Shown here: positions 12,319 to 25,026 of the stretch, piece by piece
Position numbering within the stretch: position 1 is the stretch's first letter
How the letters are laid out: every line of letters begins with the position of its first letter
NCBI GenBank assembly: GCA_008360955.1
Contig: LUCM01004683.1
Span: 13,870-77,869, forward strand
Source: Fasciolopsis buskii
Lineage: Eukaryota; Platyhelminthes; Trematoda; Plagiorchiida; Fasciolidae
Length of the DNA stretch: 64,000 nucleotides
Direction: 5' to 3'
Program-made: the position numbers and the translations under genes
Notes under the pieces: model-generated
The model's database searches: none
The model's input: only the letters and a program-made list of their open reading frames with translations
Told to the model about the DNA's origin: nothing

Positions 12319-14962
12319 AAAGACAAGTCCATGTGTGAATGGCATGGTGATTCGTCAGAGGATTTTCGTCGGTCTGGAAAAGCTAAACTTAATCAATTTC
12401 AGCTCCTCAGTATTCGAATGAGATTCTAGTAAGAAACGGATGAAGTAGTGCACAAGTATGGGGATGGTTCGACATGAGAGTGCTTGGCACGCACACCTGA
12501 CAAGCGGCAATAACAGCAAAATCAGTCAATTGCTTCCGAAGATATTTTTTCGTTAATCCTTATGCAAAACATACTACTGAAGAGAAAAAAATTGTTAGTA
12601 GCTTTCCTAAAGAATATCCACTTATCCTTCTCACCATATACACAAACGATTGGCGAAATGCACGTCCTTGTTTGTTACGCGTTCCAGTTATAAACATATT
12701 CATGCGCGTGTCCGTGCTTACAAATGTTCTACTGTCCCGTATCTGGTTTAGTTCTCAACGAGCCTTGAAACTAATTTTACGAATAAAAAAGCATGAGGTG
12801 CAAACTTACATACTATACCAGATCATGCGCATTCATGGTTAGGTTCTTGCCTGCTCTAAGAATGTGTTTTCTAGTTATGTGAAAGTTGTTTATGCGCCCT
12901 TCGAGCTGCTTGAAGCATTGGCTCAACTAAATTTACTGCTTATCTAAAAAACGAATGTGAATAGCTTAACACATTCAATGTGTCAGATGACTGTCATATT
13001 CGAAGCTCGACTTAAGTACACAGGAACAGAGATTGAATGAGGAAATCGGCGCCGCTTCCACAGCATTCCGAACTGGACACTTCTTTGGTCTGGACCCGAA
13101 ACCCTATGTATTTTTAGCTTTGATGTGGCTCATATTCTGCATATATATATATATATATATATGTATCACTCGTTGACGACGAGTTTGTTTGCCAGTTTAC
13201 CTTCCAAGCAGCTGAATGTTTTTCTTTCAGTCGAGATTCTTGGGTGTGCCTAATTCACGTCTAGTTTAAATACGTATTCATTTCACGCTCAAATCCATCC
13301 CGTGCATATTTTGTAAATACGGAAAGTCTTCCAATGTCCCTCTTTCCATCCCCGTGGTTAGCACCTCAAAGATCAGTTGTGTGGAATGAACCGTGTGACA
13401 ATATTTTGGTTAGGTTAGACCAACATGGGACTCGTACCTTCTGAAGTTTTAACAGTCTTTATAGTCTTGAAATCGGCCATTTCCTCGCCTCATCAGTCCT
13501 CGCGTGACCAAGTCATTTATCCTGTTTTTATGTGAATCACCCTGGTCTCCTGGCGAGGAACCGTTTTTTGCATTTCTCGTTTTCTTCAGTTTGAAGTTTT
13601 TGTAAATTTGGAATCACTTCCATTTCTTTTTGCAAACTCCTTTGGTCCAAGAAATGTCCTATCGTCTTATTTACCTGAAATTCTTTCAATCAGTTCCATA
13701 GTCACTTGGCAACAAAACCCTTAGGACTGACTGAGCGTTGCTAACCCAAACTGACCATGCCTTCTCTGGTTCTCACGATGATGATGCAGGGTGAGACCAC
13801 TCATTTGGCATGGTGATCCTCGTATTTTTGTTACTTGGACAAAATCCCTGAACCCCGAATAGAACACTTTCGCCAGCCAATCATCTAATTTTAATCTGGA
13901 TAATTTGTGCATCGGTGCTCTGTGGTTCGCTCAAAACTTCCTCGTATGTTCTAGCTCCTTGATCAGCTGGTTCCTAATGTGACATTCTTGATCTGGTCGT
14001 CTGAACAGAACGTTTCAGTTCATTTCGGTTCCTGCAACTACCAATCTTGGACCAAAGTGCTCTAGATGTTTCACAGCATTGTCTGCTGAAAATGGAATTG
14101 AACTGGAAATAGTAAAAGATCAAAGACAAGAATACAGGATGAAGACGTATTTAGATGAAAATTTTTCGAATGCAACAGGGCCACCGATCATCTTACTGAG
14201 CAGGATCAATTACCGTCTCCAACCATTGCTTGGGGAAACGTATTCGACCCGAACCTAGCAGTCTAACTGTCATTATACCAGCTACGGTTTTCATAGCTTT
14301 ATGCCACGGGATTAATTCCTCAAACCATTAACTGGTTTAGCGAACACCGTACAAAGAGAACGTTATTCTGTCGGCATGAGGTTAACATATTCCAAACGCC
14401 TTGATCTATTCATACTTTGGGCTTCTAAAAACTGACTCCTAGGGCCCAATATCCTTCCCCTAACCACTTTGTTACCGACACAGTTCTGTCACCGTATTCG
14501 ACCACGAAGAGAACGGTGCTTTAACTGAATTTGCTCGTACATGTGCTCACAGCTCCCGTGTTTTGGAGCAGTGTAGCCGGACCAGTTTTACTGCACCTCT
14601 GTTTATTCGAATTTTGATTAATAATTGAAAATCGATTCGACAATAAAGAGGCTTTAAAATTTTAAACTTCAAAGAACAAAAAGCATTCTTTGAAAATTCC
14701 ACCCGTCAAGTATTGTGAAATGCTCAATGAGGAGGGGAGATTTTACAAATTTGCTTTTTATTTGCGCAATATTTACGGACGAGTCGTCAGGCTAAAAGAC
14801 AACTTATCGTTAGGAGGGCGGATGATACTCAAAATAATTCAGCAAGAATACATATTTGACCATTACTCAAATCCAACCACCTATGCTTTGGACGAATTGT
14901 ATTCGGCTCGATTCTCGATATTGAGACAATATCACATCCGTGTGTCCCGAAGCACATTTCAG
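12319..14962. other. Gene-free stretch
   Basis: Contains the AT microsatellite at 13141. A faint retrotransposon-like reading near 13900 (GALWFAQNFL) is too weak to call. A 160-codon frame from 14690 overlaps the candidate exon at 14963 in a different frame. Confidence 0.4.
13141..13162. repeat. (AT)11 microsatellite
   Basis: Uninterrupted AT dinucleotides. Confidence 0.95.
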
Positions 14963-15310
14963 TCACCTTTGTCTCATTATTTGCTTGACTCTGCAAATTC
15001 CTTCTTGGCCTTTTGGTTTGATGCGCGCATCCCAGATCTTTGGGCCAATCATGGTCCAAGAGCTTTTCGTGATCTCAGTTTCGTTCACGTGCACATTAAT
15101 TGTTTCCTTGTCGTCAGCCGAGTTGGAAACAAATACCGCCAGTGCCGGTACCACATTTTCCAGGGTCATTAGAAATATGGCGTTGCTATCAATATCGTCA
15201 AATTCATTTGTGGTGTTTGATCCACTGAATCACTTGATCAATATTTGGACTGACGATATTTGGCGAATACTTTTTTCGCATGCACGACGCATTAGCATGG
15301 TAGAAACAGC
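14963..15310 (+). CDS. Candidate membrane-protein exon, GPCR-like TM5-TM6
   Basis: An open segment bounded by an acceptor (ACATTTCAG ending at 14962) and a perfect donor (GTAAGT at 15311). It has three hydrophobic stretches: LCLIICLTLQIPSWPFGLM, VQELFVISVSFTCTLIVSL and NMALLSISSNSFVVF. IRN before the third, and PLNHLINIW after it, resemble the RN(V/M)---L start and the CWP-N-end of GPCR TM6, with FD in place of CW. A soluble end ARRISMVETA follows. It may be an exon of a live receptor, a decayed receptor or chance. Confidence 0.3.
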
Positions 15311-15316
15311 GTAAGT

Positions 15317-17315
15317 TTTAGTATATCAGAGGCGATAGAGGGCCGGGAGACAGGAAATCACCGTCTGCCATCAGAATAACAATAACCCAGGAGTTTGTAT
15401 CGTTTCTAGTTGTCGTCAACTACTGCTTCCTCTAAGTCTCCGGACCCGTCCAGCCATTCATAAAGCTATTGTAAAATATGCAGTCCGAGTTCCCGGGACT
15501 ATGGAAGTTGAAACAACACAGCAAACAATCACGTCTCTAGTGTTCATTTTTACACGTAGAAACATGAACATCAAAGCTGCTCTCCTACTACGAACGAATG
15601 CCCTTGATGCTGTCTCTGGGGCAGAATCGTAATAAACAACTGCGCATCTTCCCACTGGGGAGCTGCAAGTAGGTTAGACGTTCAAGTGCGAACCACTTCG
15701 GATGTGCTTTGCAGTAAATCGTTAACTATCGTTCTGGTCGACCGCGTGTCTCAGACTAAGGGCGTTGGCTTCCAATAGCCTTCGCTTTGATCTTGGGAAA
15801 AATTGACAACTTGATTGCATCTTCTGGCATCCTGTCGAGACCAGATAAGTTTAGAATCGCATTATTGTATGACAAATGCTATGTCCATTCCACTTTCGTA
15901 TCGGTTACCCGACCAAATCTTACTCGATCCTACAGTTGTTCTGAAGGATCGCCATAGTCTTTGTGGAACTGCGTGGCCTAAGGAATTTGGGAATTCGATT
16001 ACATGTTCCCATGATCAAAAGTTTGGTTGGTCTAACTTAATCACTGGTGATTTTCTTCTGTCCAAAAAGTAGATCCCGTGTCACCGAAAGACGATTCGTC
16101 CCTTTTTCCCATTTTCAATGATCCTACAACCACGGAAAACGTGTTCTTTTATATCTACCTAGAAAAAGGTTGGGCACTAGTCACGAGCAGACGCAGTGTT
16201 TTCTGTTCACTCGCATTAGCTGCGTTATGCTTGGGCCAAATGCTATTCATAGTGCCGACATCCTCCGTGGTTTGGGTTAGATAGCTTTTTACACTGATGG
16301 GTCTCATATAAATATAAATATAAATTTATATATATAATCTTATCACTGATTGACCAAAAATTTGGAATCTTGTTGTCAAAATACCCTAAAAAAGTTGAAC
16401 TCTTCCCTAAACCTACAAGCTGTTCTGATGGAATGATTATTAAACTTGTTTGTGTCACATACCGTTAAGCTGTCCCAATCACCTGCGCACAATTGACTAA
16501 GGTTCTGAAACAGAATTATTGTGGAACAAATTCCTGATCTATCCTATCTGAATCTGGCATTCATTTCGAGCATTTCGGGTGTGCTTTTTCTTTCTTTATA
16601 TTGGAAAAACCAAATCAGGCGACCTAGCTTAAGATTGAAATAGTCGTGGGCACATTTTTTCTCAATTGATTAATGTTTGATCGGTGATAATTTTTTCTGA
16701 GATGGTTAAATTTTTTTTTACCTCCTCTGATAAATTAAATATGTCCATTTCTCAAAATTTGCTGTATTTTGGTCGCACAGACCGAGCATGACAGTCAAAC
16801 TGACCGTTTGTTGGTCTGAATTAACTAGACCAGTGCACTTATCAAGGCGCCACTTAGGATGGGCCGTAACAAACGTGATCGATCGAGGGACCCCGTTTCG
16901 ACGCCAATCACGTGATTTGACCTGAATCGACCGTCCTCGTATGTTTTGGGATTCGGTAAAGCCGTTCCTCCGAAATTAACTGCTGTGATTTATCCCGTGA
17001 GTGGAAACGCTTTGTCACGATTGCTTTCAAGCACTGTCGATATGTCTGATCGCAGTAGTCGGGGCAATTTTTTCTTCCTGTACGGGACTCAACTTGCCCA
17101 AACAGAACTTAGAAATACAAGGGTAGGAATAAAACAATGATTTTCAAAGGTCTGTGCAGCATTTCTTGTTTACCGTCAAAATGGCTTTGTGGTGCATGTG
17201 TTTATCCTGGTTGGTATGCTTACTAAGCCCCGGATAACCTTGGGTATTTTGTTCACTTATTTATTAAGTTTGTCTAATCACTCTTTGAAGATTGCTGTTC
17301 TAAAGGATGCTTTAC
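15317..17315. other. Gene-free stretch
   Basis: Short frames only (up to 85 codons, 15815-16072), plus the AT-rich repeat at 16305. Confidence 0.5.
16305..16338. repeat. AT-rich simple repeat
   Basis: ATAAAT units grading into a TATATA run. Confidence 0.8.
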
Positions 17316-17470
17316 TTTTTATCTTTCTTATTTCCTTTATTAATGAAATCAAAGTGTACATGGTTTTTCAGGAAATAGAGCTTGGTCAAAAATGGGCTGT
17401 GAAGTAGGGAAGTTGACTGCCGATGGGAGGACTTGAGCCCGCGATCTTCAGGTTGAGCCACCATGACCTA
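17316..17470 (-). mobile_element. tRNA-derived SINE, diverged copy
   Basis: Reverse orientation: tail complement TTTTTATCTTTCTTATTTCC, then the body, then a B-box region reading GGACTTGAGCCCGCG on the plus strand. Confidence 0.65.
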
Positions 17471-18224
17471 ATCCCATGGCTCCTGGTTGCAGCCACTTTT
17501 AAGGCTTCTGGCTAATTACATCAAAAACGTAATAAGTGTGACTAACACGGATTTTTCCGTTTGAACCACCGAATCTATGTTTCGCACCGAATACGTTGCA
17601 ACTAAAAATTGCTTTCAGCAGGAATGAACTTTTCCTTGAACGCCGGAATGTGCGTTGAGTAATTTTCAAGCATTGTCATCCGCTGAAAATGTTTTATCCG
17701 GACTCTCATTAACGAAGTTCATAATCGACTGAGGCTCACACAAGACCATCTCCGTCTGTCTTTATCGTGAATACCGAAGACGGACGACTAACAGGTTCTG
17801 CCAATGAGAGCTTCATCCCAAATGCGGTGGATCTTCTCGGAAAGGAGAGCAAAGTAGCAAGAACATTTGCCATCCAGATATGAAGGGGCAATAAATTTCA
17901 TGACCTTGTCGTTCAAACTATGCGCCATGTCAACCAAGTGATTGCTGTCCACAATCAGGAGTAGTTCCGTGGGAAAATTCATTGCCTCCTTCTATTCAGA
18001 ACGGCCCATGTTAGGCACCGGAGTCGCCTGAAGTGACTGTGAGATTCTTGTAAAATATGCACCCAGATATCTTCACTGGTCAACTGTTATGTTGCCGAGT
18101 TTGGTTGGTCTGTGCACACACTGAAGCACAAGAAACAAGTACTCGCTACGCACGATATCATAGGAGCGAGCACACAGCCTGTGGTCTAGTAGGACACGAG
18201 CACACACAGAGATTGGAGACAAAA
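17471..18224. other. Gene-free stretch left of the gap
   Basis: No motif seen. CGAGCACACA-type words cluster at 18160-18215. Confidence 0.5.
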
Positions 18225-18778
18225 NNNNNNNNNNNNNNNNNNNNNNNNNNNNNNNNNNNNNNNNNNNNNNNNNNNNNNNNNNNNNNNNNNNNNNNNNNNN
18301 NNNNNNNNNNNNNNNNNNNNNNNNNNNNNNNNNNNNNNNNNNNNNNNNNNNNNNNNNNNNNNNNNNNNNNNNNNNNNNNNNNNNNNNNNNNNNNNNNNNN
18401 NNNNNNNNNNNNNNNNNNNNNNNNNNNNNNNNNNNNNNNNNNNNNNNNNNNNNNNNNNNNNNNNNNNNNNNNNNNNNNNNNNNNNNNNNNNNNNNNNNNN
18501 NNNNNNNNNNNNNNNNNNNNNNNNNNNNNNNNNNNNNNNNNNNNNNNNNNNNNNNNNNNNNNNNNNNNNNNNNNNNNNNNNNNNNNNNNNNNNNNNNNNN
18601 NNNNNNNNNNNNNNNNNNNNNNNNNNNNNNNNNNNNNNNNNNNNNNNNNNNNNNNNNNNNNNNNNNNNNNNNNNNNNNNNNNNNNNNNNNNNNNNNNNNN
18701 NNNNNNNNNNNNNNNNNNNNNNNNNNNNNNNNNNNNNNNNNNNNNNNNNNNNNNNNNNNNNNNNNNNNNNNNNNNNNN
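18225..18778. other. Assembly gap (554 N)
   Basis: A run of N. Any frame read across it is meaningless. The left flank (18150-18224) has repeated CGAGCACACA words, so a short tandem or dispersed repeat may have caused the gap. Confidence 1.
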
Positions 18779-19119
18779 ACGTACCAGGATAACACGACTT
18801 CGACTGTACTCCATGTTCAATTCGGAACTTATACGGGTAAATCTGCTTCCTTGAACCACGTGACTAAGCTCAAAAAGTGTTGCATGGATGCAAAGCCATT
18901 AAAAAGTGCGTTTTATTTTCGTTCCAGTTTTTGCTCTGCCAAACGCAGCAGAATTTAGAGAAGAAAATCTCATTTGGCTCCGTAAACTTCACTTTGAGAG
19001 GAACTCTGAAGTTTCCGTCCTGCGACAGAGTCCGGTGAAAAACATTCCTTGATGAACCGTAAGCCGGAAAATGTTGACTTAAATTTTTTTCTTTGTGGAT
19101 AAACCCTCAATTGACTAGG

Positions 19120-19400
19120 CTAATTGGTTTTTGTAGCCTTGGATCAGTATAAAACGTAAAGCTATTTTTGTAACATGTTTGATGTGTAAACATAGTTGAA
19201 GGAGCTGAGGTCTATGGTTGTCGGTTCGGACCAGGCAACCATAAGCTTGAACCCGGATGGCGGTACAGAGCCACATAAGGTGCTGATAAGTCAAATGTGG
19301 CAACGGGCCAGGTGACAGCAAATTGCCACCTGCCACCATCCGAGTTTCAGGTGAACCTGGAATTCTTTGATGTGAAGGGTACGCGATCCATTTGACCACT
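19120..19400 (-). repeat. Possible second SINE-like repeat with tRNA-like head
   Basis: On the minus strand from 19400: GTGGTCAAATGGATCGCG resembles a tRNA A-box region, with GGTTCACCTGAAACTC about 40 bp on as a possible B box, then a GC-rich body. The 3' part does not match the main SINE tail. Repetition elsewhere in the genome is assumed, not shown. Confidence 0.3.
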
Positions 19401-20032
19401 GCTTATCTGAATTACAGGTAAGTTAGTCGTTTGTGCAAGAAGCATTGAACCAGAATTTAACAGAACGCATGAGGGTGTACTGGGTAACCAGGATGTCTAG
19501 CTCCATCAGTTATCGGTCCCCACTGGGTTACTTGACTCTCATATCGTCTTGTTGCCCTGTGAGTTAGACCATTCGTTCAAAGGCTCGCCGTATGGTCCCC
19601 TAAGTCAACCCTCTCCTTCGGTTTGGACAACCGGATAGTGCCAATTCCGCGGAGGACTCGTGGATCCCGATAGATGGTTGGTTATGTGAAGATGAGAACT
19701 AGAATAAGTAGCATTTGTTGTTTAGTTTGCGCATTGTTTCTTTCTCTTCTTTCCGCTCAACGTTATCATCTTTCGCCCTGATTCCGATGTCACACTATCT
19801 GTATTCAGATTTGTGCAATATATGTGCATATATCTAGTACACACAAACCCCAGCTCAAAAGGCACTGAACTGGAACTATTGTGCTAACTGGTGCTATTTA
19901 TATCTACGTGGATTCTTTTAAAACAAATACTACGGTGAGAATTCAACTTTCTAATGAGTCTCATAACTTTGTCAGTATGCTCCAATGGAACATCCCCGCG
20001 GACGGTTTATTGCCTCTGATGCCAACCTGAGA
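19401..20032. other. GC-richer unclassified block
   Basis: 19440-19690 is clearly less AT-rich than its flanks and has short inverted words (ACTGGGTAACC, CACTGGGTTAC). It may be part of an unrecognised repeat. Confidence 0.35.
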
Positions 20033-20192
20033 TGCCGGCGGTGGTGGAGGAGCAAATAAGGTCGCGGGTTTGAGCTCTTTCACCGTCACCCAAATTTTCT
20101 ACATGGCAAGCCCCTTGTTCGACACAGCCTCCTTCCGAGAAATGATGCATCAAGTTAGTCCTCCAGTAAAAGAAATAAAAGACAAACTACCA
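20033..20192 (+). mobile_element. tRNA-derived SINE, diverged copy
   Basis: GCCGGCGGTGGTGG head, GCGGGTTTGAGCTC as a B-box remnant, body with CATGGCAAGCCCCTTG, and the tail AAAAGAAATAAAAGACAAA. The anticodon-arm part is deleted. Confidence 0.55.
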
Positions 20193-23100
20193 TCTTGGAA
20201 TAATACAATGGGCCTTCTATGGTTTGCAGCTAGAGATTGCGCATCGAAGTTGAGATACTTGGCGGTACGAGGAAAATACCTATTGCTTTTCACTACGTGA
20301 AAACAAAGCGTTTTATTCTAAGTTGTCAAAAATATTGCCATTTAGATGAACAACCGATGAATTTAACCAGATAGTTTACAGAATAAGATCGACATCACCG
20401 TTGTTCTCTCATTTCCCAATATGAACCTGGCTGAAACATGTTAGGCCGTTTGGAAAGAAGTATCATGCTGAAAATGATTCTGGCAGTCTGAAAATGTTTC
20501 GGTCCTAGACTAGGCTGAAATACCGACAGCATTTGGTCACTGAATAAAGGGTGTTGTGCCAAGAAGGATCTAAGCTAATATTGTTACCCCGGGCTCCGCA
20601 AGTGCGTGGATGCCCGCAGCCTGTTTTCTAAGAAAGTATTATTTACGGCCTTTTTGGTTAGCGATATCCCCAAGATCGGCATGTTTAATGGTAACAAAAG
20701 ATTCATACACTCTAATAAGGCAGTGAAGATTTGTGGCACCCAATATTTTTGAGATGACATAGTGATATACCTTTTTTGTATATTGTTATATCGGAGTATG
20801 CCTTAGACATCAGAGGATCGATACCACAAACCACTTTAAAATGTCTTTTTGATTCTGTCTAGTTCTCCCAGTTGCTTTCTTGGGCCAAATGACCGACTAG
20901 AACCAGGGCAATGGATGTCATAAAAACAGTAACCTGGGCATTAATGGACTTTCACTTGCGCGATTCGCCTGTGATTCGTGTGACCGCAGTTGCTTCGTGG
21001 TACTGCTTTGGCTCGGCAAATGCAAATTCGTAGGTTTGGTTTCAGATCGTGCTATCGAGCTTTGAGCCTCACCGCAGATGAAAGCTTCCATTCCATATTT
21101 CAGGGAAAGTAGATATTTCAGGGTTACGTAGTACTTTACGGACAATTAAAGTCACTCAAGTTCAGCTTGTCATATTGTAGCATTCTTCAGTCCTTGTGAC
21201 TTTCTGGGTTTAGGCAGATAGATAATAATTTTGCAGTTTCACTCGTCTTAACTCCAGAACATTGACCGGGCCGTAGGCCATGAGTCACCTATCGTCAGGT
21301 AACCGACTAATATGCGCTTGAAAGTGAATTCTTCATTCTTTCCAACCACTCCAACAGATAGCGCGTTCCACATTTTGCTCATTCTGCATGATAGGACGGG
21401 AAATCGGTGGTAGACCTACTGACTCCTGTTATGGGACTTAATCGTAAAAGGAAATTTTATCTCCTGGTTGGGATCTAAATCCCCGAGGGTAGTATACCTG
21501 GTTTAGATCAAGTTGCCAGGAGTCCCAGGGTCAGCGATAGGAAACAGTTCGGTCATATGGGTATGACGTTCATGCTAAAATCACATGGTCCAGTAATGAG
21601 ACCGTTAGGGGCCCACTGCACTGCCTCCAAAATGGGGAATTTCACACATTGGGGAGATGAGTTGTCGTTGTCTGTGTCGATTGCCGTTTTTCGAGATGAA
21701 ATAACCGTCCCACCCAGGTCCTTTTTGCCGGCAGCCATCCAAAATGATAAGTCCTGAATGGCATGTATCAGCCTATGATCATGGTCAGTTAATCTCTCCA
21801 GACACACGTCTAAACACTCGACTAACTGGGTGTGATTTAACCTAAGACACTTCCGCGTCAGTGCTAGTTCGTTGCCGCCACTTGGGCAGAATATTTTGAG
21901 GTCTGAAACGCTACTTGAATTTAGTCCACTAGGTTGACTTCATTGAGTAAAAGCCTTAGGGTCCGGCAGAGAACAGAAAAACGAGTGGCATTTTACACAC
22001 AATCGAGAAGCGGATTTTTAATTGTCTGTAATGTTTCAAGATATTTCAGGACGGGGTCTAAAGTTGAAAGCGAATTCCTACTCTATGATTGCGTGCGTTC
22101 CCGCAACATCGGTCATACTACAGTAATAACAAATTATTCTCCTTGGTCGATTAGGGAAATATTTATGCTGAACCTTGGGGACCGTGGATACAAATCTTTA
22201 AATGTGTCAGCACCATTGCCAATAGACGACTTTTGCTAGCGAAAAATTGATTCTCACAACAAATTTACTGGCATTCTTCCCCGGCATATCACAGTTTAAG
22301 TTGTAGGCTCTTATAAAGTCGGCTCAGGAAGACACAGAGCTCAAAGTGAGTATCTAAAGACTATATTTATGCATGCCTTATTATTCATCATGCATTATCC
22401 ACAGGTAGTCCACAACTAGGAACCAATAGAACCGACGTCAAACTGTTGTATATTTATTGAGACTAACTACTTGGTCGCGAATGCTGCAAAATATATATCG
22501 AATAGACTACTGCTAATTGTGATCGAATAATTAAGGTCTGTATGACCATTTTCTAAGCCTGATTCGTGGCTGGATACTGTACATTAAAGTTCTCTACCCG
22601 TTAGGGTGGAATACCTCAGAACAGCAGCTTGTGGCCATGTAAAATCAATAACAGATAGGTGCTGTATCACGTGATGAAGTTCACTAGACTGTTGGAGATC
22701 CAACACCACTAGCCTAGTGACTGTGATGTTATGCTCGTCTTCGTTCGTCTTCAATGAGTGTCCTGTTTTGGGCAGGGTAGATTTATGCAACTATTGACTT
22801 CGATCACTTGAATGGCTACAGTTCCTGAACGATCATTTGGTAGTTGGTGTCGCATTAGCAAAAATCTGTCGTGCAGTTTGATTTCTTTCCGCAAACTTGT
22901 CTACAGATTGTGTGGCTGAGACAGTTGCAAAGGATGAAAACAACGAGTAGGGGAAAGGTTAGAAAAGGAACCAAGGCCAAAGGGGTTCATCAGTTATGAT
23001 AGCTCTTTTGTCTTCCACGTCCACTCCACCAGTTATCTTTAGGGATCTATAATTACTTTGTGGCTTGTATACTATCTCATTGCCCAAACTGAAGTACAGA

Positions 23101-23289
23101 TTTGGTTTGGGGGGTCCTCCCCGACCTCTTGAGCATAATTTCTAGCTCACAGTGCTACGAAAAGCTTTGAGGATCATGCAGCCCACTGGGGAACGGTGAT
23201 TAACCGTTCAGTCCTTGCGCCTCTTAGATGAGGCTAAACATTCCGGGTGTCTAGTACACCCGTCTTCCGCAGATGCGGTCCTAGGTTTT
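20193..23289. other. Long gene-free stretch
   Basis: Frames up to 101 codons (21934-22239) on either strand without recognisable motifs. Confidence 0.5.
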
Positions 23290-24110
23290 ATACGCCACCC
23301 GTCGTTAATTTGGAATCAGGGTTTAGGCATCTACCCCACAGTAATTTGCGAATAGCAGTCAGTTCGTTGGATAGCGTTGGACATTCGTTTTGAACCTTGC
23401 AGTTTACTGGGAACCTCTGCGCCATCACATGAACCTGCTCGACAGAGGCGATTTGAGGAGCACGGTAATGTAGGAGCATTTTGACCGTCTTTTAGGGCGA
23501 GCAGTCCACTTGGAGCTTGTGAGAGCTATCCTCCAGACAAACCGAGGCTTTCGGAGGACACTGTTCAAAATAACTTCGAAATGTATTTGTGGCTTACCTT
23601 ATGGGCACAGTCTGTCGTCGAACAAAGACCTTCGGATATTTATGTCGCACACAGTCTGGACACATTGTGAACAGTTTGTGGTAGTACTGCGCACTTCAAG
23701 CAGCGTAATCGGTAGTCCTATTGAATTGGACCAAGTGTACAGTCTAATGCGAAGCAATCAATCCAATCATCTGAAGACACTAAAAAGTAGATGATCGGAA
23801 TAAAGTCCTCGTAACTGGCAATTAAGAACCTCGGTTCCGTATCCGCTTTGTCGCTAGGTCAATTTAGTTAGTCCTTGGACCAATTGAAAAATCAAATTAC
23901 CGGACGTCAGAAACCGAAGGTAAAATAATCACATCAGCAGTTTCAGATCATCCGCGAAGTTAAAGCCAAGCCCAGGGACACGCATCTTAGTAATACAGTC
24001 ACCACGATCAGGCATCCAGGATGTCACTTGAACTGGTGGTGAGATCCAAAAGCCAATTAAGATTTTATTAAGACGGTATGCGTGCATTAATGATTCCTGT
24101 TTACTTCTAA
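23290..24110 (-). mobile_element. CR1/Jockey-like LINE relic, minus strand
   Basis: On the minus strand, PPVQVTS is followed by a degraded motif B, and about 20 codons on by GLGFNFADDLKLL (FADD at 23958-23947), an intact motif C. A stop follows. Downstream the C-terminal part reads PQIASVEQVHVMAQRF then NELTAIRKLLWGR (about 23455-23330), the region after the thumb in CR1 elements. There are several frameshifts. A GC-richer stretch near 23190-23290 may be its 3' untranslated part. Confidence 0.6.
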
Positions 24111-24854
24111 CAGACTTGGATTTTTTCTAACAAAAGTCCTGCCGATCAGATGGCGTGAATAGACATCACACGTTGTCTGGATGTGACAGCCTTTAACTGC
24201 ATAAAGAATTTCGAGGTTGGTAAAGGGATCATGTAAAGCTGCTGCCGTTCATAGATAGGAGATTAGCCAACTAAAACCGTGAATATCGAAGGGTAAAGAA
24301 TTTGGCGCCAGTGTGCATGGGTGTGAATTTGAGCCCCGGTTATTTTATTTCAGTTCCTAGCCCAATATTACAGGAAATCACATTAGCACGAAGTGGTTCG
24401 GTTTACTGGAGAAATTTACTGTATTATTAGTGGATTCTGCAGTCCGTCCCACAGATTAGACAACCAGGACTTACAAACTAGGGTTTATGCAAATGGTGGA
24501 GTGTAAACCGGCATGATCCCCTGGAAGATGTGTAGGCCCCGCACTCTAGCCCACTGTGTGACTGAATGGGCGAGTGTGACAAAGTCAAACTATCACTAGT
24601 GGTTTGGTCTATATTTATGTCATTATATATCACTTTAGTTTCATATCTTTTACCTCAGTTATTGTTGAACCCAAGCATTACATCGTTTCCGGAATACAAC
24701 TCGTGACAACAAAAGAATGCGAGGTGCGGAAAATACTTTAACCTGTGATCATCAGTTTGAAATGCTTCGGTGTTGACTCTCTGACCACAGTCAACTGACG
24801 GTGCGCGCGTGCTTGTGTGAGATGAAATATTTGAAACGACGGAGGTGGGAGTGA
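24111..24854. other. Gene-free stretch
   Basis: Likely the decayed upstream part of the minus-strand LINE; nothing definite. Confidence 0.4.
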
Positions 24855-25026
24855 GCCGGCGATGGTCAAACGGGTAAGGTCTTGGCGTTTGGATGTGAAG
24901 TTCGCGGGTTCGAATCATCCCTTCGCTGATCAACTGCCCTACTTAGCCCTCTGTTGGCCGTGGCCCTCCCTTCCTGAGAAGTGAACACATTGACGTTTCA
25001 TTATTAAAGGAAGTAAAAGATAAAAG
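24855..25026 (+). mobile_element. tRNA-derived SINE, well preserved
   Basis: GCCGGCGATGGTCAAACGGG head, B box GGTTCGAATCA, body GTTGGCCGTGGCC, tail CATTATTAAAGGAAGTAAAA. Nearly full length, about 170 bp. Confidence 0.8.

Noticed and set aside
13880..14000. Reading GALWFAQNFLVCSSSLISWF as a Gypsy RNase H end
   Set aside because: Only a few residues fit and no other pol motif lies nearby.
18057..18859. Long open frames of over 230 codons spanning the gap, on both strands
   Set aside because: They are made almost entirely of N and carry no coding information.
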